Shown here piece by piece: positions 9,114 to 17,477 of a stretch of 64,000 nucleotides of DNA (the first letter of the stretch is position 1; the number at the start of each line of letters is the position of its first letter). A model generated the notes under the pieces. That model was not told where the DNA came from. It ran no database searches and worked only from the letters and a program-made list of their open reading frames with translations. Position numbers and translations under genes: made by a program. The stretch covers positions 1-64,000 of the forward strand of contig NZ_FQYX01000012.1 in assembly GCF_900141935.1 (NCBI RefSeq). The letters are read 5' to 3'. The DNA is from Arenibacter nanhaiticus (GTDB lineage: Bacteria > Bacteroidota > Bacteroidia > Flavobacteriales > Flavobacteriaceae).

Positions 9114-9333
9114 TACCTACAAATTTAGGGAAAAGAGGATACTATGAGAGTTTTTGTACGATTTATTTCAACCACGGCCCAAACTCATAGATGTATCTCC
9201 ACTCTAACCAATTAACGTATTGATTATTATAAAACCCACACCACTATAAACTTTGCTATAAATTGTTTGTAAAGACAGCTTCTTTAATACCTATTCATTA
9301 AGGCAAAGAGCTCGCCGAATTGAGATAAAATAG

Positions 9334-12249
9334 TTAAAACTCTATAGCCTCATAAATGGCTGTTTGAACTTTAGTTCTTAATCCCGATTTCACCAAGAGC
9401 GTATTGGTAGCCGTTGGATAGGTTCTATTAGAGAGAAATACATATACCAAATCCTTTTCAGGATCGGCCCAAGTATAGGTGCCTGTAAACCCGCTGTGTC
9501 CAAAACTTTTTCTAGATACAAGTTTACTGGTAGGGCCTCCTTCCCCTTTTGGATCGGGCTTGTCAAATCCAACACCACGCCTTACATCTTTATCACAAAA
9601 ATAACAGGTGTTGAATTTTTTAATGGTCCTACTTTCTAAAAATTGCCGCCCACCATAATATCCATTTTGCAAATACATTTGCATTATTTTGGCAACATCA
9701 TTGGCATTGCTAAAGAGACCGGCATGCCCGCCTATCCCTCCTTGCATAGCTGCTCCCATATCATGTACATAGCCTTGAATAGTTTGATATCTATAGTAAT
9801 TATCCTCTTCGCTAGGTACTATTTTGTTTTTGGCATATTTCTCTAAAGGATTATAGGAAGTATTCGTAGTACCTAAAGGCTTATACAAAAACTCATCGAT
9901 CAAAGTGTCGAGACTTTGCTTATAAGTATCTTCTATGTATTTTTTCATTACAAAATAAGCCAGATCACTATAACGATACCTATTGGCTTTTAGCTTTTGT
10001 CTACCTATTCTGTTATAGATAGAATCTGAATAAACATTCGCAATATAAAGATGATCGGCTACTTTTACCGAAAAGCCATTAGATGATTGATTTCTATAGT
10101 ACTCCTTGGATGGTTTCCTATCATTGTCCATAGTACTGAGATAAAAAGCTATCCATGCAGGCAATCGACCATAATGGGAAAGTGCCTTTAACACCGTTAC
10201 ATTTTTAAGTTCTGAAGATGAATAAGCCGGAATAAGTTCCTCAAAAGTATTGCTTAGGCCTAATTTCCCTTCTTCTTCCATTTTCATTACCAAAGGCAAA
10301 GTCGCCAATATTTTTGTCAATGAAGCTAGATCGTACAAATGATCAGGGGTAATTTTCTCTTCGGCGTCATAGGTAGGTTTCCCAAATCCTTTGTTGTAAA
10401 CGACCTTACCCTTTCGTGCCACCAAAACCTGAGCCCCAGGAAACATTAGGGAATCTAATCCGTTATTCACCAATTCGTCTATCTTAGCCAATTTAGTAGA
10501 ACTCATTCCAACACGCTCTGGCAGGCTGTACCCTAATCGTTTTAAGGAGGTCAATTCAATACTGGTTCCTGCCGGCAACTCCGGACTTACAGTAACTGGC
10601 AACTTCCCCTTGGCTGCTAGTGCCCCAAAAATTAATTGGGCTGTTTTTTCTTGGGCAATGGCACTATTTTGATAGCCCATGACGATGCCATCTATACCTT
10701 CAAAAGACTGTACATCTAAAAGCGCATAGGGTTTAGCAAATACAGAAAGAATAAGGTTAGAAGTTGACTCTTTGGCAATTTCTTTTAACCATAATAATTC
10801 GTTTGAAGAAAATTTATAAGCTTTCCAAGGAGTTGAATTGCTTTTGTGCAGGCCAATAATCACTAAATTATAGTCCTTTAATTTTTGTTTGACTGTGGTT
10901 AAATCCCCAGCATTGACTTGGGTAACCTTTGTGTATTTGTTCAGTTCCTTTAAAAAGGGCTTACTGTCATCATCCCCAAACTTTACATAAGCTATCTTTT
11001 TATTTTCTAAATTTTTAATGCCTAAAACATTGAACTCATTCTTTATAACAGTTATAGCATTTTCTATGGCTTCTTCGTATATAAGATCGTCTTCAATGGA
11101 ATTTAAATCCTTATAAAGGTTGTTAAGTTTTATAGGCTCATATTGTTGCAAGCCTACCTTATATTTAGCCATAAGGATTTTCTTTACAGAACGAGCCAAT
11201 CGCTCTTCAGTAATCCTTCCTTTATTATAAGATTCTAGAAGTTTTGCCTTTGCCTTAGGAACATCTATCGGCATTAATAAAATATCGTTTCCCGCTAAAA
11301 AAGCAGAGAGTTCTACTTCACCTTCTTTGGCAAAATTGGAAACCCCTCTCATATTCAAAGCGTCCGTAAACACCAAGCCTTTAAAATTTAATTCTTCCAT
11401 TAAAAGCCCAGAAATAATCTGTTCTGATAAGGAAGAAGGGTATCCCTCTTTAATCTCAAGGCTAGGTACGCTTAAATGTCCTACCATGACACTACTAAGA
11501 CCTTCCTTTATTAATTTTCTATAAGGATATAACTCTATGCTGTCTAATCGTTGTTTGGAGAAATCAATGATCGGCAAGCTTTTATGTGAATCCACAGCTG
11601 TATCTCCATGTCCAGGAAAATGCTTCCCGCTTGAAAGCACACCCGCGCTTTCCATTCCTTTCATAAACGCAATTCCCTTTTCAGCAACGTTATCCCTATC
11701 CTCTCCAAAAGATCTGTTCCCGATAATGGGGTTTTTTGGATTTATATTGATGTCGATATCGGGCGCAAAATTGATGTGAACCCCTAATCGTTTTGCATGC
11801 TTACCAATTTGACGCCCGACATTTTCTACTATGGCGTTATCTTTAATTGCCCCTAGCGTCATATTCCAGGGAAAAGCATAGGTTGAATCTAAACGCATTG
11901 CCAGTCCCCATTCTGCATCCATACCTATTAATAATGGAATTTTAGCATTCTGCTGGAACTCATTCGTTAGCTGTGCTTGCCGTACAGGACCGCCCGTAGA
12001 AAAAATAATCCCACCAAGGTGATGGTCCTGAATTAACTTCTTTGTCCTTTCTGTACTGGCTTTTGTCTGATCAGATGTAACCATTACCATAAATAATTGG
12101 CCCAGTTTTTCATCCAAAGACATTTTACTATAGGTCGCATCAACCCATTTTTGCTGAAGCAAACTATCCTTGGTTACTAAAGGATTAGCTTGACTATGGG
12201 CAAAAAACAAGGAGATAAAGAAAAATACAACAAAGAAGGTTTCACGCAT
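9334..12249 (-). CDS. GH3 beta-N-acetylhexosaminidase-like / class C beta-lactamase-like fusion
   Basis: This 971-residue secreted protein (signal peptide MRETFFVVFFFISLFFAHSQA) fuses two enzymes. Residues about 30-380 form a glycoside hydrolase family 3 domain of the NagZ type, with KHFPGHGD at 209-216 (the His-Asp acid/base dyad region) and the nucleophile Asp296 in FTDALNM. A GH3 C-terminal alpha/beta domain follows to about 570. From about 590 there is a serine beta-lactamase/esterase fold with SLTK at 643-646 (catalytic Ser and Lys), a YSD tyrosine motif and HSGFTGT in place of KTG. Such fusions occur in Bacteroidota and are thought to act on peptidoglycan fragments in the periplasm. Whether the second domain is a peptidase or an esterase is not known. 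Confidence 0.9.
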   Translation of the reverse strand: MRETFFVVFFFISLFFAHSQANPLVTKDSLLQQKWVDATYSKMSLDEKLGQLFMVMVTSDQTKASTERTKKLIQDHHLGGIIFSTGGPVRQAQLTNEFQQNAKIPLLIGMDAEWGLAMRLDSTYAFPWNMTLGAIKDNAIVENVGRQIGKHAKRLGVHINFAPDIDININPKNPIIGNRSFGEDRDNVAEKGIAFMKGMESAGVLSSGKHFPGHGDTAVDSHKSLPIIDFSKQRLDSIELYPYRKLIKEGLSSVMVGHLSVPSLEIKEGYPSSLSEQIISGLLMEELNFKGLVFTDALNMRGVSNFAKEGEVELSAFLAGNDILLMPIDVPKAKAKLLESYNKGRITEERLARSVKKILMAKYKVGLQQYEPIKLNNLYKDLNSIEDDLIYEEAIENAITVIKNEFNVLGIKNLENKKIAYVKFGDDDSKPFLKELNKYTKVTQVNAGDLTTVKQKLKDYNLVIIGLHKSNSTPWKAYKFSSNELLWLKEIAKESTSNLILSVFAKPYALLDVQSFEGIDGIVMGYQNSAIAQEKTAQLIFGALAAKGKLPVTVSPELPAGTSIELTSLKRLGYSLPERVGMSSTKLAKIDELVNNGLDSLMFPGAQVLVARKGKVVYNKGFGKPTYDAEEKITPDHLYDLASLTKILATLPLVMKMEEEGKLGLSNTFEELIPAYSSSELKNVTVLKALSHYGRLPAWIAFYLSTMDNDRKPSKEYYRNQSSNGFSVKVADHLYIANVYSDSIYNRIGRQKLKANRYRYSDLAYFVMKKYIEDTYKQSLDTLIDEFLYKPLGTTNTSYNPLEKYAKNKIVPSEEDNYYRYQTIQGYVHDMGAAMQGGIGGHAGLFSNANDVAKIMQMYLQNGYYGGRQFLESRTIKKFNTCYFCDKDVRRGVGFDKPDPKGEGGPTSKLVSRKSFGHSGFTGTYTWADPEKDLVYVFLSNRTYPTATNTLLVKSGLRTKVQTAIYEAIEF

Positions 12250-12344
12250 AAAAAATCTGTCAATAAAATTTGGATATACAACAGTATCCTCTAGCCGTAA
12301 TCACCAAAAAGTGAGCCAGAAAGTCATATTTTGGAAGTATTTAA

Positions 12345-12827
12345 TTACATAAAGCGGGCATGCCAACTTTCTTCTGCCGGCACTTCCCAATGGCTAAGGT
12401 ATTCTTGTTTGTTGGTAACCAAATTATTAAATACGATAGTATTTTTGGAAACGGCTTTATCCTTTGCCATTTTTTTAAAGTCGATCAACGGTTTATAGGC
12501 TATAAACTCTCCTTGTTTATAGGAAACATTCATTTTATCCAATAACTCTATATTGTATTGTTTCTCTAATTCTTGAATAAAACGTACCGAGGAATCAATG
12601 GAACATCCAGATGCCATAGTTATGGTTTGATCCAAGGCTAGAATAATAAATCTATTATATCTTATTTCATACCCGGCGTGCAAATCGCTCCCATGAGCTG
12701 TCCAATTAGCAATAAATTCGTTTAATTGCAGCTGCACATTTTCTAATTCGTCTGCTGTAAAACTTCGACTTGCTTGGAACACCCAAACCCTTGATTCATC
12801 TGGTAATGAAGAAAAATCTACTAACAT
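12345..12827 (-). CDS. Conserved Bacteroidota protein of unknown function (often labelled ABC transporter ATPase)
   Basis: This 160-residue soluble protein starts MLVDFSSLPDESRVWVFQ and continues FTADELENVQLQLNEFIANWTAHGSDL. As I recall, close relatives in Flavobacteriaceae are commonly annotated as an ABC transporter ATPase. No Walker A, Walker B or ABC signature motif is present, and the protein is far too short, so that label is not supported. There is no signal peptide and no membrane segment. It lies between the GH3 fusion and the Fe-S gene pair on the same strand, with about 95 and 136 bases on either side. Function unknown. Confidence 0.85.
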   Translation of the reverse strand: MLVDFSSLPDESRVWVFQASRSFTADELENVQLQLNEFIANWTAHGSDLHAGYEIRYNRFIILALDQTITMASGCSIDSSVRFIQELEKQYNIELLDKMNVSYKQGEFIAYKPLIDFKKMAKDKAVSKNTIVFNNLVTNKQEYLSHWEVPAEESWHARFM

Positions 12828-12963
12828 CTTTTTTTATTGTTTTTTAAATTGTGTTAATTGGTTTTTGGTATCGGCCAATAGCATTGGTGGTCATTAAGCA
12901 CTTCATAATTCTTTTGGTTTCGGATTAAAAGTATTTTCATTTAAAGCCGGAACCAAATATTGT

Positions 12964-13755
12964 TTATAGGTCTTCTGCTGTAGCTATCAGCTCTGCAATA
13001 TCCATTACAGCTACAGAAGACTCCTTTTCTTTGTTTTTCACCCCATCGGTCATCATAGTGTTACAAAAAGGACAACCAGCGGCTATTATTTCTGGCTGCG
13101 TTTCCAAGGCTTGCTCGGTGCGTTCAATATTTATATCCTTGGAACCTTTTTCTGGCTCCTTGAACATTTGCGCTCCTCCGGCCCCACAACATAACCCTCT
13201 AGATTTACAGCTCTTCATTTCTACCAACTCCGCATCCAATTTTCGAATCAAATCACGCGGGGCTTCGTAAACGTTATTGGCCCTTCCTAGATAACAAGGG
13301 TCGTGAAAAGTAATTCTCTTACCCTTAAACTGACCGCCTTCCATACTAATACGGCCTTCTGTAAACAATTGTTTTAAAAATTGGGTATGATGAACCACTT
13401 CATAATCACCGCCCAATCCTGGATATTCATTTTTAATAGTGTTAAAACAGTGTGGACATGCCGTTACGACTTTCTTTATCCCATAGCCATTTAACACTTC
13501 AATATTTGTCACTGCTTGCATTTGAAACAGAAATTCGTTTCCTGCTCTTTTTGCCGGATCCCCTGTACAACTCTCTTCCGTGCCCAAAACCGCAAATTTC
13601 ACTGCCGCTTTGTTTAATATTTTTACAAATGCTTTTGTTATTTTCTTTGCCCTATCATCAAAACTACCAGCACAGCCCACCCAAAATAAAACTTCTGGTT
13701 GTTCGCCTGCTGCAAAAAGTTCTGCCATTGTTGGCACTTTTAGTTCGTTTTCCAT
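12964..13755 (-). CDS. (Fe-S)-binding CCG-domain protein, HdrB/GlcF-like
   Basis: This 263-residue cytoplasmic protein carries two cysteine-rich CCG-type domains as in heterodisulfide reductase subunit B and glycolate oxidase GlcF. Motifs seen are WVGCAGSFDDR, CPHCFNTIKNEYP, HDPCYLGR, LCCGAGG and GCPFCNTMM. Such domains bind Fe-S clusters and pass electrons between thiol or flavin partners and quinones. It starts 17 bases after the membrane Fe-S protein gene and is almost certainly co-transcribed with it and with mlaD. The two proteins probably form one membrane-attached oxidoreductase. The electron donor cannot be told from the window. Confidence 0.88.
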   Translation of the reverse strand: MENELKVPTMAELFAAGEQPEVLFWVGCAGSFDDRAKKITKAFVKILNKAAVKFAVLGTEESCTGDPAKRAGNEFLFQMQAVTNIEVLNGYGIKKVVTACPHCFNTIKNEYPGLGGDYEVVHHTQFLKQLFTEGRISMEGGQFKGKRITFHDPCYLGRANNVYEAPRDLIRKLDAELVEMKSCKSRGLCCGAGGAQMFKEPEKGSKDINIERTEQALETQPEIIAAGCPFCNTMMTDGVKNKEKESSVAVMDIAELIATAEDL

Positions 13756-13772
13756 TTTATAGCATTCCTTTT

Positions 13773-15098
13773 TTATGATTCTTTAGCCCAATTAAGCCTA
13801 TCCATTTGGTTAAACGGCCATGGTGCCCCATTATTTTCTATATTTCCCATCATATTATTTAGGTCTGATGGTGCAGCGGATTGCTCCATAACTAAATATT
13901 GGCGCATATCCATAATAATGGACAGCGGATCGATGCTTACCGGGCAAGCCTCGACACAAGCATTACAAGTAGTACAGGCCCATAGTTCTTCCTGAGAGAT
14001 ATAATCGCCCAACAATTGCTTTCCATCGGGTACGAACTGCCCCTTATTAACATCCATATTTTTGCCTACCTCTTCTAACCTGTCCCGGGTATCCATCATA
14101 ATTTTACGAGGAGATAATTTTTTTCCGGTTTGGTTGGCAGGGCACTCACTGGTACAACGCCCACACTCTGTGCAGGTATAGGCATTTAGCAATTGAACCC
14201 AATTTAAATCCTGTACATCCGAGGCTCCAAACTTCTCGGGTACCGGGGCATTTTCATCGGGAGCCGCAAAAGGATCTGCCGAAGGATCCATCATTAATTT
14301 CACCTCATTGGTAACAGCCTCTAAATTTTCAAATTGTCCCTTAGGCTTTACTTTTCCGTAATAGGTGTTCGGAAAAGCCAATAAAATGTGAAGATGTTTG
14401 GAATAGTACAGGTAATTCAAAAACAGTAAGATACCACTTATATGTAACCACCAAGCTACTCGTTCTACGATAATGATAGAACTTATGGACATATCTTGGA
14501 AAAGAGGCGCTATAAACTGACTTATCGGGAATGCACCGGCTTTGGTATAGTGAGCAACGTCCATTTGTTGAAGCTGTAAATCGGCTGCATTCATGGTTAA
14601 AAAAAGAAGCATTAGAACAAATTCTATATATAGAATCCAATTGGCATCAGTTTTAGGCCAACCTTTCATTTCAGGGTTTAGGAACCTCTTTAACCTTACA
14701 ATATTTCGACGGATCCAAAAAACGACTACCGCTACGATAACTAAGGCAGCTAATACTTCAAAGGATGCTATTAACACATCATATCCGCTTCCTAGAAAGG
14801 CAAATATCCTATGAGTACCAAAAAGGCCATCGATTATGATCTCTAAAACCTCTAAATTAATGATTACAAATCCCAAATACACAATAATATGCAGAATCCC
14901 AGGAATTGGCCTTACGACCATCTTTGATTGACCGAAGGCAATTCGCAACATATTGCTCCATCGTTGAGCCTTGGCATCACTGGTATCGACATCTTTACCC
15001 AGTTTAATGTTTCGGGATAGTTTTTGAATGTTCCTGGTAAAATAACCAATCCCTGTAATCAATATAATTGCAAATACAATATTAGGAAGGTACCCCAT
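13773..15098 (-). CDS. Membrane-bound 4Fe-4S oxidoreductase subunit (NarI/HdrC-like)
   Basis: This 441-residue protein has about five membrane helices in the first 240 residues, resembling the heme-binding NarI-like domain of HdrDE-type proteins. A cytoplasmic domain follows with two 4Fe-4S motifs, CTECGRCTSECP at 309-320 and CTTCNACVEACP at 375-386. Histidines in the helices (for example in HIIVYLG and WLHISGILL) could bind heme. It pairs with the CCG protein downstream; together they resemble a quinone-linked Fe-S dehydrogenase module. It starts just 3 bases from the end of mlaD, so the unit is tightly coupled. Physiological substrate is unknown. Confidence 0.88.
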   Translation of the reverse strand: MGYLPNIVFAIILITGIGYFTRNIQKLSRNIKLGKDVDTSDAKAQRWSNMLRIAFGQSKMVVRPIPGILHIIVYLGFVIINLEVLEIIIDGLFGTHRIFAFLGSGYDVLIASFEVLAALVIVAVVVFWIRRNIVRLKRFLNPEMKGWPKTDANWILYIEFVLMLLFLTMNAADLQLQQMDVAHYTKAGAFPISQFIAPLFQDMSISSIIIVERVAWWLHISGILLFLNYLYYSKHLHILLAFPNTYYGKVKPKGQFENLEAVTNEVKLMMDPSADPFAAPDENAPVPEKFGASDVQDLNWVQLLNAYTCTECGRCTSECPANQTGKKLSPRKIMMDTRDRLEEVGKNMDVNKGQFVPDGKQLLGDYISQEELWACTTCNACVEACPVSIDPLSIIMDMRQYLVMEQSAAPSDLNNMMGNIENNGAPWPFNQMDRLNWAKES

Positions 15099-15101
15099 AG
15101 C

Positions 15102-16067
15102 TTATTGTTCTGTTTTTTCTGCCGGATCGTCACTAGGAAGAGTGTACTCTGTTTGCTTTTTTCCAAAAACGGATACATTTACATATCGTTTAGGATTTAA
15201 ACGAAAATCTTGTAAAAGCAAATCCAGTTCCTTTGAGGCTTCTGTTAAATTATTATATAAGGCTTTATCATTTACCAATTTCCCTAAGGACCCTTCTCCG
15301 TTATCCAATTTAGCTAACATTTGATCTAAATTATTAATGGTAGATTGTAGACCCTTAAAAGTTTCTGTCAACCCTGCATTGGCCAGCGAATCGGATATTT
15401 TACTAAAATTGGCAGTAATGTTATTTAGGTTATTGATGGAATTGTCCAAATTGCCTTTGTTATTGGTTAAAAGTGAATTAAGGGTGTTGGCACTTCCTTG
15501 AAAACTTTTGACCATAGCATTTAATCCGCTAATACTCTCCTTTAAATCGGTTTTAGCTTTGGTATCCAAGACCTCGTTAATATTCATCAGTAAGGAGTCT
15601 GCATTAGAAACAGCTCCTTCAATTTTCAATTGCAATGGCGCCAGGCGTTGTTGTAACATATCTGTCAATCCCGGTCTTGAATTCGACGCTAGGGTATCTC
15701 CCGATTTTGCCATCGGCGAATCGTCAAAAACAGGCTTTATCTGAATACCTTTCCCCCCTATAATACCAGTATCGTACAGTTCGGCGGTACTGTTTTTGGA
15801 AAAGGAAAAATCGTTGTTCACTGTAAAAGTCACCAAAAGTTTTCCGGAATTGTCCTTAAACCTAATATCATTTACTTTTCCTACGGTAAACCCGTTAATA
15901 GTCACTTGGGTGCCCGATTGCAATCCGCCAACATGACTATACACCGCATAGAATGTTTTACTATTATCAAAAATGGGGGTCGATTTCAGGTAACTAAAAC
16001 CTAAAATGAACAAAAGTATTCCGCCTAGAACGATAATACCTGTTTTGACTTCTCTAGATATTTTCAA
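15102..16067 (-). CDS. MlaD family protein (MCE domain lipid transport)
   Basis: This 321-residue protein has one N-terminal membrane anchor (residues 11-29, IIVLGGILLFILGFSYL). An MCE domain follows at about 38-115 (TFYAVYSHVGGLQSGTQVTINGFTVGKV, then AELYDTGIIGGKGIQI). The C-terminal part is a long helical region with many Asn/Leu heptads (NLDNSINNLNNITANF), as in the coiled coil that extends MCE rings across the periplasm. MCE proteins carry phospholipids between inner and outer membranes. The partner ATPase and permease are not in this operon. It lies 56 bases after the amidase gene and directly before the Fe-S pair. Confidence 0.9.
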   Translation of the reverse strand: MKISREVKTGIIVLGGILLFILGFSYLKSTPIFDNSKTFYAVYSHVGGLQSGTQVTINGFTVGKVNDIRFKDNSGKLLVTFTVNNDFSFSKNSTAELYDTGIIGGKGIQIKPVFDDSPMAKSGDTLASNSRPGLTDMLQQRLAPLQLKIEGAVSNADSLLMNINEVLDTKAKTDLKESISGLNAMVKSFQGSANTLNSLLTNNKGNLDNSINNLNNITANFSKISDSLANAGLTETFKGLQSTINNLDQMLAKLDNGEGSLGKLVNDKALYNNLTEASKELDLLLQDFRLNPKRYVNVSVFGKKQTEYTLPSDDPAEKTEQ

Positions 16068-16123
16068 AAGATTTATTTTTCAATTACTAACAAAATTAGA
16101 AATAATTTTTAGAAGACCTGCTA

Positions 16124-17347
16124 TTATTCCGAAACGTATTTAAGGGCCTCTGCTTCGGAGATCCGCTTCCCGTCCTTATAAGCCACAATATATGATGACG
16201 TATACCCCTTAGCATCAGCATTCGACTTCAGCTCCTTAGCTTGAGAATGGGAACCTGTATTCCCGTACATATATCGATAAAGATTTTTATAAGATTCCTT
16301 GGACAGAGCGTTTAATCCTTTAAAATTTTCTGATTTCAAGGACAAATTCTTAGAACTGGCCAAAATCTGTACTTTAAACACTATGTTAGTATTATTAGCA
16401 GAACTTTTTTCTATAGTCTTCTCAGTTACTTTTTCCCGAGCAACGGCAGTATTCGGTATGCTAAACTTTTGATCGTCTGAGGAATTTAAAGCTAGATCCT
16501 TTTTCTTATCCACAGCTGAATTTTGGGAATCCGGAGTATCGGGGATATTTTGAACAATATCAGTATTTACCACCACTTCTCCCTTATAACTTAAAATAGC
16601 ATCGGCAATAGCACTCGCCATTTCATTATGCCCCCTACTAGAATTCAAGTACGCACCTTCGTTCTTATTGGTCAAAAAGCCGGTTTCTACCAATACACTA
16701 GGCATGAACGTTTGGTGCAATACAATAAAGCCTGCCTGTTTCACTTTTCTATCGTTTCTTTTTAGTCTTCCAGCGAAATTATCCTGCATTAATTTGGCCA
16801 ACCTTATACTTTGATCTAAAAATTCCTCTTGCATAATAGTTAGTCCTATAACCGACTCTGGAGAATTAATGTTATAGGCAGCATATCTACTTTCATAGTT
16901 ATCTTCTAAGTATATTACGGAGTTTTCTTTCTTCGCTATATCAAAGTTTTGCTTATTGGCATGCAACCCTAAAACAAAAGTACCGGCACCATGGGCATCG
17001 GAGTTATGGGAATCGCAATGCACAGAAACAAATAGATCCGCATTGGCTTTATTAGCTATTTCTCCTCGCCGGTATAAATCCACGAAAGTATCATCCTTCC
17101 GAGTATAAATAACTTTTATGTTCGGATTCCTTTCCAACAAGGCTCCGACTTTCAAAACTATTTTAAGGGCAATATTTTTTTCTAGGTAGCCGTTCCCCAT
17201 ATTCCCAGGATCGTGCCCTCCATGGCCGGCATCCAATACAACAACAAATTCATCGTCATTGTCGACATTTGTATTATTTTTGCCAAACGAACTTAACAAA
17301 AAGACTACAATCACTAAAGGGATAAGATAAAATCGTTTTAGACGCAT
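16124..17347 (-). CDS. N-acetylmuramoyl-L-alanine amidase (Amidase_3)
   Basis: This 407-residue exported zinc amidase cleaves the bond between N-acetylmuramic acid and the peptide stem of peptidoglycan. After an N-terminal membrane/signal segment (FYLIPLVIVVFLLSSF), the catalytic domain shows VVLDAGHGGHDPG (His42), the YLEKN glutamate (Glu56), SVHCDSH (third zinc ligand) and PSVLVETGFLTN with the catalytic glutamate. A low-complexity linker from about 260 to 320 leads to a C-terminal domain (VFKVQILASS to the end) that looks SPOR-like, suggesting septal peptidoglycan binding. The gene is divergent from the LptD-like gene, with about 130 bases between likely starts. Confidence 0.92.
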   Translation of the reverse strand: MRLKRFYLIPLVIVVFLLSSFGKNNTNVDNDDEFVVVLDAGHGGHDPGNMGNGYLEKNIALKIVLKVGALLERNPNIKVIYTRKDDTFVDLYRRGEIANKANADLFVSVHCDSHNSDAHGAGTFVLGLHANKQNFDIAKKENSVIYLEDNYESRYAAYNINSPESVIGLTIMQEEFLDQSIRLAKLMQDNFAGRLKRNDRKVKQAGFIVLHQTFMPSVLVETGFLTNKNEGAYLNSSRGHNEMASAIADAILSYKGEVVVNTDIVQNIPDTPDSQNSAVDKKKDLALNSSDDQKFSIPNTAVAREKVTEKTIEKSSANNTNIVFKVQILASSKNLSLKSENFKGLNALSKESYKNLYRYMYGNTGSHSQAKELKSNADAKGYTSSYIVAYKDGKRISEAEALKYVSE

Positions 17348-17424
17348 ATAAAAAGTTATGATTAGATGTTTTTTTTTAAATTAAATTTATTGTAATCGGC
17401 TACAGACGGAACAAAAAATATATG

Positions 17425-17432
17425 TAAGTTTG
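17425..17432 (+). promoter_or_regulatory. Candidate -7 box upstream of the LptD-like gene
   Basis: TAAGTTTG matches the Bacteroidota -7 consensus. No TTG is found at the usual 17-23 base spacing, so support is partial. If used, transcription would start past the TTG at 17430 and favour the 17478 start. Confidence 0.35.
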
Positions 17433-17477
17433 AACCCAAAATTCAGCCCAATCGCTACAAAAATAGGACATATAGCT

